Assembly (NCBI RefSeq): GCF_014197145.1
Contig: NZ_JACIEZ010000002.1
Span: 496,001-560,000 of the forward strand
DNA: 64,000 bases
Source of the DNA: Gellertiella hungarica
GTDB taxonomy: Bacteria; Pseudomonadota; Alphaproteobacteria; Rhizobiales; Rhizobiaceae
Direction of reading: 5' to 3'
Within the stretch, counting starts at the first letter, position 1, and each line of letters starts with the position of its first letter. This document shows, piece by piece, positions 29,152 to 37,580 of the stretch. The translations under genes and the position numbers were made by a program. The notes under the pieces were generated by a model. It was not told the DNA's origin. It did no database searches and saw only the letters and a list, made by a program, of their open reading frames with translations.

Positions 29152-30275
29152 GCGATAGACCTGTAATCACCCCAATGGATCTGCGCGACTTTTTGAAAGC
29201 GCAAGGCTGGTCTCTGCATAAGGAAGCTCTGCAGCATCGCTATTATGCGATGTCCAGCGCTCTGTATCCTCGCCGTCAGCTCGTGTTCCCGATGGATATC
29301 ACAGCGGACTACGAAGAGACGCTGGGCCACATTCTTGAGAAATTTGCTGACATCACCTCCACAAAAATACAGGCCCTGTGGTCTCGGTTATCGACGGTGC
29401 GTGATGACGTGCTGCGTTTTCGCGTGTTCTTTGATGGTGATGACCGTTCTCTTCCTCTGTCCTACGCTTCAACGCTTGTAGCCAGCACTGAAAAACTGCT
29501 TAAGGCTTCAGCTTGCACCGTCGTAATTCCCCGCACCAATCATCCCCGGCTGAATCTCACGGAGGCCAATCAGTTCGTTGAAAAATCTCGCTTCAACCAA
29601 ACAGAAGAGGGAAGTTTTATTCTCAGCGTTTCTTGCCCTGTTAACTCAATGGATGCGCAAAGCAGGATTGAGTTCGACGCTGATGACGCACCATTCGTGC
29701 GAAAAGTGACTCTGTCCCTTCAGAAAGCGCTTGGGGAACTGGTTACCGCCATAGAGGGGGACGCATTGGAGGCCTTGGTGGATGACTTGAAGGCCTCGGA
29801 TGTGCCACTCATTTCTTCCAACTTGTGTGACGCGCTTCTAGGTATGCATGATGAGCAGGTCGACAACTCTTTGGACATAGGCTTTGAATGGTCATCTCTG
29901 CGCGAAGCTCCAAAGTCGCATAATCTTCCAAGGCTTCGCTTTCAGCGGGACTATTTTTCTCGGGTGGAGGATGTGAGACGGGAGCTGAAGGCTCAGGACA
30001 GGGACGAGATTGACTCCTTTATTGGTACGGTCGAACGTCTAGAAGGCGAGATGGGCGAAGACGGAAGAAGGTCGGGGGCAGTCGTCTTGGCGCTCCTGCT
30101 ACCCGAAGGAGAGATAGTCCGTGCTCGAACCGTTTTGAGCGCTGATGACTATCTCAAGGCCGACAAGGCTCATATGTCAGCCGGTGCATATGTTCGTGTC
30201 ACGGGGATATTGAGACAAGGTAGGCAGCCTCGGGCGCTAACTGAGGCGAAGAGTTTCGAGCTTCTGACCGCCTGA
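29148..30275 (+). CDS. Unknown protein coupled to the DUF4365-like nuclease
   Basis: A 375-residue soluble protein of no family I can name; TTG start inside the previous stop. Residues 1-60 read like a small N-terminal module (DLRDFLKAQGWSLHKEALQHRYYAMSS), and residues 100-230 are mixed alpha/beta. The C-terminal ~70 residues (GRRSGAVVLALLLPEGEIVRAR ... AYVRVTGILRQGR) resemble an OB-like barrel. Its coupling with a nuclease-like gene next to an integrase is the usual setting of a two-gene defence or antidote module; that role is inference. Confidence 0.5.
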   Translation: MSDRPVITPMDLRDFLKAQGWSLHKEALQHRYYAMSSALYPRRQLVFPMDITADYEETLGHILEKFADITSTKIQALWSRLSTVRDDVLRFRVFFDGDDRSLPLSYASTLVASTEKLLKASACTVVIPRTNHPRLNLTEANQFVEKSRFNQTEEGSFILSVSCPVNSMDAQSRIEFDADDAPFVRKVTLSLQKALGELVTAIEGDALEALVDDLKASDVPLISSNLCDALLGMHDEQVDNSLDIGFEWSSLREAPKSHNLPRLRFQRDYFSRVEDVRRELKAQDRDEIDSFIGTVERLEGEMGEDGRRSGAVVLALLLPEGEIVRARTVLSADDYLKADKAHMSAGAYVRVTGILRQGRQPRALTEAKSFELLTA

Positions 30276-30357
30276 GGTAAGACGCTGTAGCGTTCAGCCG
30301 CGACCGAGTTTGATTTTTCGAAAACACATTATCGCCTCGCGACAGACGTGATGCCGA

Positions 30358-30918
30358 CTATCTCGCTCGCAGCATCCTGAACACGCTCGAACGGCTGATG
30401 CCGAGTACCGCGACAATCTCTTCCGCAGTCTTTCCTTCGGCCTTCAGTCGCCTGACATCCTCTGCCTTGCGCTGGGCTGTTGGTGCGCGGCCCTTGTACT
30501 TGCCCTCTTCCTTGGCCTTGGCAATGCCTTCCCGCTGCCGCTCCAGCATGATGTCCCGTTCGAACTCGGCAATGGACCCCAGCAGGTTCATCATCAGCTT
30601 GCCGGTGGGCGTCGAGGTGTCGATCCCGAGGGCCAGGATTTTCAGCGTCACGCCCTTGGCTTGAAGCGTGTCCCTGATCCTGACCAGATCGGGCATGGAA
30701 CGGGCAAGGCGGTCCAGCTTGGTGACCACGAACACGTCTCCCTCTCGGGCATACTCCAAGGCCCGCTCCAGTTCTGGCCGGTTCTTGTCGACTGAGGAGA
30801 CCTGTTCCTGAAACACCTTCTCACAGCCGGCAGCCTCAAGATCGCGAAGCTGGGCAGCAAGGCCATAGGTCTGATCGAGGGTGGAGGTGCGGGCATAGCC
30901 GATGATGGTAGAGGGCAT
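30358..30918 (-). CDS. Serine recombinase (resolvase/invertase family)
   Basis: A 186-residue small serine recombinase of standard length. IIGYARTSTLDQ carries the nucleophilic Ser near residue 12, KLDRLARSM the second-site Arg cluster, and the E-helix segment GSIAEFERDIMLERQREG is conserved. The C-terminal GKTAEEIVAVLGISRSSVFRML is the helix-turn-helix. Convergent with the preceding gene. Upstream lie repeats (AGTGCCA/TGGCACT) that may be its recombination site. No transposon ends or transposase accompany it. Confidence 0.88.
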   Translation of the reverse strand: MPSTIIGYARTSTLDQTYGLAAQLRDLEAAGCEKVFQEQVSSVDKNRPELERALEYAREGDVFVVTKLDRLARSMPDLVRIRDTLQAKGVTLKILALGIDTSTPTGKLMMNLLGSIAEFERDIMLERQREGIAKAKEEGKYKGRAPTAQRKAEDVRRLKAEGKTAEEIVAVLGISRSSVFRMLRAR

Positions 30919-30933
30919 GGGTGAAGCTCCGAA

Positions 30934-31004
30934 AGTGCCAGATGAGTTTTAGATCTTGTGGCACTATGAGTTCCAAAAGTCAATAACCATTCATGTGGCA
31001 CTAT
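30934..31004. promoter_or_regulatory. Candidate res/operator site upstream of the serine recombinase
   Basis: AGTGCCA (30934-30940) faces TGGCACT (30959-30965) as an inverted repeat, and TGTGGCACTAT occurs twice in direct orientation (30957 and 30994, 37 bases apart). Such clustered half-sites just upstream of a resolvase gene are typical of res sites that double as operators. Confidence 0.5.
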
Positions 31005-31012
31005 CGATGACG

Positions 31013-31405
31013 TCACTCCGAGGGAATCACTAGGGCGTGGTCTATTGGCACTGGTGTGCCTTCTGGGGTGCTACAGCGCCTCTTGGCCGTGCGGCCCCGT
31101 TCAAGTACCCGCTGCCGATATTCAGGGGCACTGTGGTAGCGCCTCTTGTTCGCCTCACGGCTGACCTCCAACCTCTTGGCTCGAAAGACAGGGTCGGTCC
31201 TGTAACGCTCCTTGATGCGCTCCAGCTTGCGCTTCTGCTTCGCCTGATACGCTGCCTGTCTCTTCTCCAGCTTGGTCTTACGTGCTGCCTCGTCGTCCGA
31301 CTGTTGGTGGATCTTCTGGGGCCGGTGGTGCTGGCCCCAATGGTCGTCGGTCTTGGCCTCGTAGTCATCACCCCAGCGGAGATCGATGGTGGTGCTATGA
31401 TCCAT
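31013..31405 (-). CDS. Basic coiled-coil-like protein of unknown function
   Basis: A 130-residue protein from ATG 31405, which has AAGGAA upstream; the longer frame to 31462 lacks such a site. The middle (residues 40-110) is very rich in Lys and Arg with a heptad-like helix (KTKLEKRQAAYQAKQKRKL). I recognise no family. Nucleic-acid binding is plausible from charge alone. It is transcribed with the resolvase gene on its left. Confidence 0.5.
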   Translation of the reverse strand: MDHSTTIDLRWGDDYEAKTDDHWGQHHRPQKIHQQSDDEAARKTKLEKRQAAYQAKQKRKLERIKERYRTDPVFRAKRLEVSREANKRRYHSAPEYRQRVLERGRTAKRRCSTPEGTPVPIDHALVIPSE

Positions 31406-31654
31406 GGTGTTCCTTCTTAGACGCCATGACCAACCACCCCCAGAGGGGGGAAGTGGCCACAACTCTTTCTATGATTGGGGTCTCGAAAATTTGCTGCAGA
31501 TATTCGTGACCCCTCGTCAGGCTCGACCTCGAAGAAGGCGGCAGAGGGAACCCGACAAGAGGCCACGAAGGGTGACCGGCAAGGGTGGCAAGAGGTGCCG
31601 GTCAGGCGGCAGGGTGTACAAGATGTACACCTCTAGAAATGTACACCCTTGGCT

Positions 31655-32530
31655 TCAGAAGTCGGCTTCTTCCTCGTCGTCGGTAAAGCCATCCAGATCG
31701 CCTTCAGACAGCAGCCGTATGATGTCCTCGACCCTGCCCGGGCAAAGCTTCTCAATGGTAGCCGCCATGATCTCCGTGTTCTTGAAAAACTGGGGGCCAA
31801 CGGCCCGTTGTATTCTGTCAGCGTATTCCTTCGCCTTCTGCTCCACGACATCCTCCCAATCTAAATCCATCTTGCATGTTCGGCCCTTGGCCAACGACAG
31901 AGCCGCATTCCAAGCCGAAGGCAGCGTTTGATCCGCCTTCAACAACTCCTTCCTCACCTTCCGCATGTTGCCGATGGTGCTAGTAGGGAGCCCCGTAAGC
32001 TTGTTCTCCTGTTGTTTGGAGTAGATCCCAAGGCAGACCAGCATCCATGCGTGGTTGCTTCTCTGTGCCGATGTGAGGGGAAGCTTGATGTCGAGGTGAG
32101 AACCAGTGGCGAAAGCTAGTGCGTCTTGAGGTGTGCCTTCAAACCAACTGACGGGGATCGTCACCGGCTTCCCGGTTCGCCTCCGATACAGCTTGTAGGC
32201 CTTCACGCGATGATGGCCATCAAGGAGGATGATCGAGCCACCGCATCTCCAAACAGAGATGGGTCTCAGATCGTCCCCAGTGGTCAGGGTGTAGAGCAGG
32301 CTCTCAACGTGTCTGTTATCGATCTCCCCCGCTCCCCGTGCCTGAAACAGGGCTTCGATGTGGAGCAGGTCATTAGGGTTGATCCTGTCTGGCTTGGCGG
32401 GATCGTCGCGCCCCGTAGCTTTCACCTCCCCCAACACCTTCAGTATGTCGGCAGGATCTCGCCACGGCAAATCAGCCGGTAATGTTCCGAAACCCTCCAA
32501 TGAGGGCGCATTGTGTTCCTTGGTCGTCAT
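31655..32530 (-). CDS. ParB N-terminal-domain protein
   Basis: A protein of about 291 residues. The ParB/Srx-type fold is indicated by RPISVWRCGGSIILLDGHHRVKAY (about 90-113), the DGHHR box being the nucleotide-contacting motif of ParB-like domains. A middle region (LTSAQRSNHAWMLVCLG ... LTGLPTSTIGNMRKVRK) looks like a helix-turn-helix. The tail is acidic (DDEEEADF). ATG 32530 has GGAA upstream; ATG 32542 is four codons longer. No ParA partner is present, so a regulatory or element-maintenance role is as likely as partition. Confidence 0.7.
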   Translation of the reverse strand: MTTKEHNAPSLEGFGTLPADLPWRDPADILKVLGEVKATGRDDPAKPDRINPNDLLHIEALFQARGAGEIDNRHVESLLYTLTTGDDLRPISVWRCGGSIILLDGHHRVKAYKLYRRRTGKPVTIPVSWFEGTPQDALAFATGSHLDIKLPLTSAQRSNHAWMLVCLGIYSKQQENKLTGLPTSTIGNMRKVRKELLKADQTLPSAWNAALSLAKGRTCKMDLDWEDVVEQKAKEYADRIQRAVGPQFFKNTEIMAATIEKLCPGRVEDIIRLLSEGDLDGFTDDEEEADF

Positions 32531-32589
32531 CGTTGTTTCCATTGATTGTCATGATGTTCGTTTTGTTGTTGTCGTCTCCACCACCGACC

Positions 32590-32622
32590 AAAAAGAAACC
32601 CCGCAGTCGCAGGACCACGGGG
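32590..32622 (-). terminator. Intrinsic terminator, minus strand, between the 58-residue ORF and parB-like gene
   Basis: On the minus strand CCCCG (32622-32618) and CGGGG (32603-32599) can pair across a 14-base loop and are followed by TTTCTTTTT (32598-32590). It would end transcription of the small gene at 32761-32937 or attenuate read-through into the ParB-like gene. Confidence 0.5.
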
Positions 32623-32760
32623 CTAAGCTGACAATGGAAACGTGAGCGGGACAGAGGCCAACTCTCAAGTGTCGAGTGGTCATAAAGACCGGCCTTCTCT
32701 CTCCCTATGTGAGGGGCATTCGTGCCTCTTCCCCATAGGGGTGGCAATCGGCCCTTGCCC

Positions 32761-32937
32761 TCAGGCTGCAATGCCTTTCCTGTCGAAACACCAGTGTCGG
32801 ACCTCGCCATTCTTCCCCTCGAACCGCTCATGTCTCGACCAAAAGGCCTCGAACCAGTTCGTGCTGACATAGGCCCAGTGAGTCCCGACGACCTCGACCA
32901 ACAGCTTCAAACCCAAAACATCGATATTCCAGCGCAT
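32761..32937 (-). CDS. Tryptophan-rich 58-residue protein, unknown
   Basis: A short ORF starting at ATG 32937 with a very strong ribosome-binding site (GAAGGAGAAG, 4 bases before the start) and followed by an intrinsic terminator. It has five Trp in 58 residues (MRWNIDVLG, THWAYVSTNWFEAFWSR, VRHWCFDRKG) and a helical, charged composition that does not look like chance translation. No family is recognised. It may encode an element-borne small regulator or inhibitor; function unknown. Confidence 0.55.
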   Translation of the reverse strand: MRWNIDVLGLKLLVEVVGTHWAYVSTNWFEAFWSRHERFEGKNGEVRHWCFDRKGIAA

Positions 32938-33282
32938 GACTTCTCCTTCGGGCTTTGTGCCCGTTGCAAATAAGGCCCACAGAGGGGCGTGATGTCCTTC
33001 GAAGGTCAGGCGAAGAAGAAATGAAAATCAGATTTATGTCAACAAAAACATGTATTTAACCCACGCGTGGGACAGTTGCAGTCGTGGGTGGATCAGGTGC
33101 TTTTGCTGGGAGCAGCTTGTGTTGCCTCAGTTCCGGCCGGGAGCGTTTGGCGACAGTGCCACTCACGGTCGGTCGATCTCTTGAGAGAGACGGCTAGGAG
33201 AGGCGTCAGAGGTACATACCGGGGTACCATCTGAGGTACGCGCTGGGCCATAAGTCATTGAATTTGCTGAGGCAAAAAAGAT
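32938..33282. other. Right-end intergenic region of element II
   Basis: No gene seen. It holds the promoter of the 58-residue ORF, an AT-rich stretch around 33020-33060, and the three GGTAC motifs at 33209-33241 that mirror those beside the integrase, then att core 2. Confidence 0.5.
33209..33241. repeat. Arm-type site candidates at right end of element II
   Basis: GAGGTACATAC (33209), GGGGTACCA (33221) and GAGGTACGC (33233) are spaced 12 bases apart and lie about 40 bases inside att core 2. The first is identical over 11 bases to the copy at 26938. Confidence 0.6.
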
Positions 33283-33299
33283 TGGCTGGGGAACCTGGA
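33283..33299. other. att core copy 2 (junction of elements II and III)
   Basis: The same 17-base TGGCTGGGGAACCTGGA. Here the identity with the tRNA-Gln end extends to 22 bases (33281-33302), longer than copy 1. It marks the shared boundary of the two tandem elements. Confidence 0.85.
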
Positions 33300-33302
33300 T
33301 TC

Positions 33303-33600
33303 TCACATGATTTCAGAGGCTTAATGGAAGCAGCCTTTAGATTTCCTCTGTTTTCCCATCGCGAGCGACCGTGGATGCCACACTTGTGCCCTGGCTTTGG
33401 GCATCAGTCAACCGGCGGGGTCAGCGGAAATAATTTCCGCTTTCGGCCCTAACAGTTGCGCAGGCGCAGCCATAAAGCTGCCTGGCAGTTTTGCGCCTCC
33501 AAGCCAGATATAAGCATCACGAACAAGGCACCTTCAAAGCGGACGTCCCTTTCAAGGCTCGTTCCCAGCGAGCTGATGAGTCATCTGCTTGTTCGAGGAT
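33303..33600. other. Left-end intergenic region of element III
   Basis: Nearly 300 bases without a convincing gene; the 64-codon open frame across it has unnatural composition. TTGGGCATCAG at 33397-33407 matches the motif repeated beside the element III integrase and may be an arm site. Confidence 0.45.
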
Positions 33601-33627
33601 GGCCCGCCCCCGAGGGAAGGGCGGGCC
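33601..33627 (-). terminator. Hairpin downstream of groEL
   Basis: A perfect 9-bp inverted repeat, GGCCCGCCC (33601-33609) and GGGCGGGCC (33619-33627), starts 11 bases after the groEL stop. No long T run follows, so termination may be weak or the hairpin may protect the mRNA end. Confidence 0.6.
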
Positions 33628-33638
33628 GAGGTGGCAAC

Positions 33639-35267
<1,629 letters not shown>

Positions 35268-35312
35268 TCACTCCTTCTTTAGGCAGCTTTGATGACTGGA
35301 TGCAGAAACCGC

Positions 35313-35627
35313 TCAGGCGGCCTTCTTCTGTTCGGCCTGGGCTTCGATGATGCCCATGATGTCGGCTTCCTTCATGATCAGCAGCTCCTCGCCGTCGATC
35401 TTGATCTCGGTGCCTGACCATTTGCCGAACAGCACGCGATCGCCGACCTTGACGTCGAGCGCCACGACCTGGCCCTGCTCGTTGCGCGCGCCGGGGCCGA
35501 CGGCGATGACCTCGCCTTCCTGCGGCTTTTCCTTGGCAGTGTCGGGAATGATGATGCCGCCCTTCGTCTTTTCTTCGGACGTGACGCGGCGGACGACGAT
35601 ACGATCATGCAATGGTCGGAACTTCAT
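35313..35627 (-). CDS. groES: Co-chaperonin GroES
   Basis: A 104-residue co-chaperonin starting at ATG 35627 ([14 protein letters not shown]) with GGAGGA just upstream. The mobile loop [15 protein letters not shown] and the roof-loop region [10 protein letters not shown] are normal. It forms the usual groES-groEL operon. I found no CIRCE inverted repeat (TTAGCACTC-N9-GAGTGCTAA) in the 185 bases upstream; CTTGAA-type RpoH -35 candidates occur there but without a clear -10. Confidence 0.96.
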   Translation of the reverse strand: MKFRPLHDRIVVRRVTSEEKTKGGIIIPDTAKEKPQEGEVIAVGPGARNEQGQVVALDVKVGDRVLFGKWSGTEIKIDGEELLIMKEADIMGIIEAQAEQKKAA

Positions 35628-35811
35628 GTTTTCCTCCTGGACAAACACAACAGTTGATACCCCTCCATCCCGGTCCGGACGACCGTTCCGGGGCGGGACC
35701 GGACCTTTTCAAGCATCCGGCGACCAACGATCTGGTTGCTCGATTTTCCCTGTTCAAGAGCGGGCAGTAAAATTTTCTTCAGTGGAGATAGAGGTTTTTC
35801 AAGGTCCGCTT

Positions 35812-36501
35812 TTAGAACACAAGAAAGGAAGACTGCAGACTAAAAACCAACAGCAAGCCTGGACCTCGGTGCCTTCGACTGAATCGCCCCAATTCCCTGC
35901 CATCGCCGGTCCGGATGTTCGAAAGTGCCTCCTTCCAGCGCCCTCCCCAAAGACCAGGAACAGAGCGGATACCATGGAGAATAAGCAATGCGCGGATACG
36001 ATTGACGTGCCGCGTGCGCTCCTTCTTTAATTGAGTGCGCTCTCGGGCAAGACGTTTCGCGTCTTCTTCCGCGACCGAGGGCAGCCGAACCGGTCGACAA
36101 ACTGACCTGTCGCCAAGCAAATACGCCTTCAGCGTGAACACCATCGCTTCGACATCGATGCGATCTGTCTTCACACGTCGGCCTCGTCGCGAAACCAGAA
36201 AGCTGGATGGGTCCAGGATTGTGGTATCGATGCCGCGATCGATAAGATACCGGGCAAGCCAGAAGCCGTCATAACCGGCCTCGAAGCAGACCCGCATCAA
36301 CACCATGGTGCATTCTGCAGGCGACCGAATTCCTGCCAGGCTTTCAATCCTTCTGAGCTCCGACAGAAGAGATTCGGCGTCACCGCCAGCAACTGCCGTA
36401 GTCTGAACTTTATCCGAGCCGGGCAGAAGATAGCCGATCAGCCATGTGCGTTGGCTGAGTTCAAGGGCGACATAACAATCGTTGACACGTTCGGCGCTCA
36501 T
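35812..36501 (-). pseudogene. IS110-family transposase, C-terminally truncated remnant
   Basis: From ATG 36501 (AAGGAGG upstream) the product starts like IS110-type DEDD transposases: YVALELSQRTWLIGYL at the N-terminus, ECTMVLMRVCFEAGYDGFWLARYL, then VSRRGRRVKTDRIDVEAMV, the conserved KTDxxDA-like box. About 170 residues are family-like. After LLILHGIRSV the sequence turns into unrelated residues and stops at about 230, so the whole C-terminal transposase domain (normally a further 150-200 residues) is missing. No second part or insertion-sequence ends are seen nearby. Confidence 0.7.
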
Positions 36502-36836
36502 GATCATCCTCCTTGGAAAGCGGAGGCAGATTATCAAGCTCCGCGGCGAGCTTGCATAGGATCTACAATGAGGTTCGGCCACATGGCGCGATCGGAAACA
36601 AGGTCCCGATCTCGCTGATAAATCCGGGAAGCGAAACCAGCCCGCCTCCCTGAATGAAGCCGGAAAACTCCAACCTCCGCTGGTCCAGAAAGTCGGGGCG
36701 GTTCAACAACCACCCAAGCTCTAATCGCCGCCGGATGAAAGATCAGTGGCAGGTCAAGGTGCATTAGAGTCGATTACTCACTACATAATAGGATTTAGGA
36801 AATTTATGGCCGCGCTTTAGAATGAAGTGGCTTAAG
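36502..36836. other. Intergenic stretch between IS110 remnant and BREX operon
   Basis: About 335 bases. It holds the upstream region of the transposase remnant and the end of the BREX operon. The short minus-strand frame at 36534-36764 has no ribosome-binding site or recognisable content. I see no terminator of good quality. Confidence 0.4.
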
Positions 36837-37580
36837 TCATGTACGAAGCGCTGTATTACTCTGTTGGCTTTCTAGGCCCACGACCTGAACACCGGCACTG
36901 TCCATCCGCATTTCAAATCTGCTGGATCTAGAGAGGAGGTAAGCCGTAGAGCCGCCTAGAATAAACGGATAGATAGTGGGACTCGACTCTATACTCATAA
37001 CAGGCAGCGCACGTCCACTATACAGAAGGCATGCTTCGGCGAGCCAAGCAGCCACTGCTGATCCTTTCAGATCCATCGCCTCCTTGCGTGCGATCCGCTT
37101 GCCTTTGTCTGTGCGTTCGATGGCACCCCAATTGGCCTGCGACTGCAGCACCATGTTTGTCATCCGACGAGTGCCTTCTCGTTCGCCAAAGATTTCGGCC
37201 ATGCGCCGGTGAACCTCTGCCGATGTGCATTCACCTTGAAGCGTTGTGAGTCGACCAACAATCTCCGCCACCTTTCCGAAGAAAGGGTATGTAGCGAGCG
37301 CCATACCCCATATCAGTGCCGGCACTGTGGTCTCGGGCGCATCGCAGAAGATTTCAACTCCGCGGTCGGCAAAGTCGACAAGGTCAGCACGGGGCTCCAG
37401 CCAAAGGCGGTTGAGTACCGTCCTAGTCTTTTTCTTGGCTGCTGGTCCGGAGTGCGAAGACGCCAACACCGCGTCGAGCTCATCCAGAGTGCCCCTACCA
37501 GCCCGGATGCGGAGTGCCAGCAAAGCCCAGTCCAGCTGGATGAAGCGGTCGAAACCTATTTGCGGCGACGAGGAGTTCAT
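36837..37580 (-). CDS. brxA: BREX-3 protein in BrxA position
   Basis: A 247-residue, mostly helical protein, last gene of the BREX operon, starting in a 4-base overlap with the pglZ stop. The N-terminal FDRFIQLDWALLALRIRAGRGTLDELDAVL and the following basic KKKTRTVLNRLW helix resemble the start of BrxA (DUF1819) proteins, small winged-helix DNA-binding components. Sequence similarity is not obvious by eye; the call rests largely on order, since type 3 systems end with brxA after pglZ. Lower G+C than the helicase gene. Confidence 0.55.
   Translation of the reverse strand: MNSSSPQIGFDRFIQLDWALLALRIRAGRGTLDELDAVLASSHSGPAAKKKTRTVLNRLWLEPRADLVDFADRGVEIFCDAPETTVPALIWGMALATYPFFGKVAEIVGRLTTLQGECTSAEVHRRMAEIFGEREGTRRMTNMVLQSQANWGAIERTDKGKRIARKEAMDLKGSAVAAWLAEACLLYSGRALPVMSIESSPTIYPFILGGSTAYLLSRSSRFEMRMDSAGVQVVGLESQQSNTALRT

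Larger units (their letters stand above)
26835..33299. mobile_element. Integrative element II (about 6.4 kb)
   Basis: Bounded by direct tRNA-Gln-derived att cores at 26835-26851 and 33283-33299. It encodes a tyrosine integrase beside the left core, a two-gene nuclease-like cassette, a serine resolvase, a basic small protein, a ParB-like protein and a 58-residue ORF. GGTAC-containing arm-site-like repeats lie inside both ends. No conjugation or replication genes are seen, so it would be a small integrative, perhaps mobilisable or satellite-like, element. Confidence 0.75.

Noticed and set aside
32472..32870. 132-codon minus-strand ORF between the ParB-like gene and the 58-residue ORF
   Set aside because: It overlaps the better-supported short ORF and the terminator; low-complexity Gly/Arg/Asn content and no ribosome-binding site.
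35628..35811. CIRCE/HrcA operator upstream of groES
   Set aside because: No TTAGCACTC or GAGTGCTAA half-site found; RpoH-like CTTGAA occurrences lack a matching -10 at proper spacing.
35812..36582. Functional IS110 insertion sequence
   Set aside because: The transposase loses similarity after about 170 residues, has no C-terminal domain, and no ends are seen.
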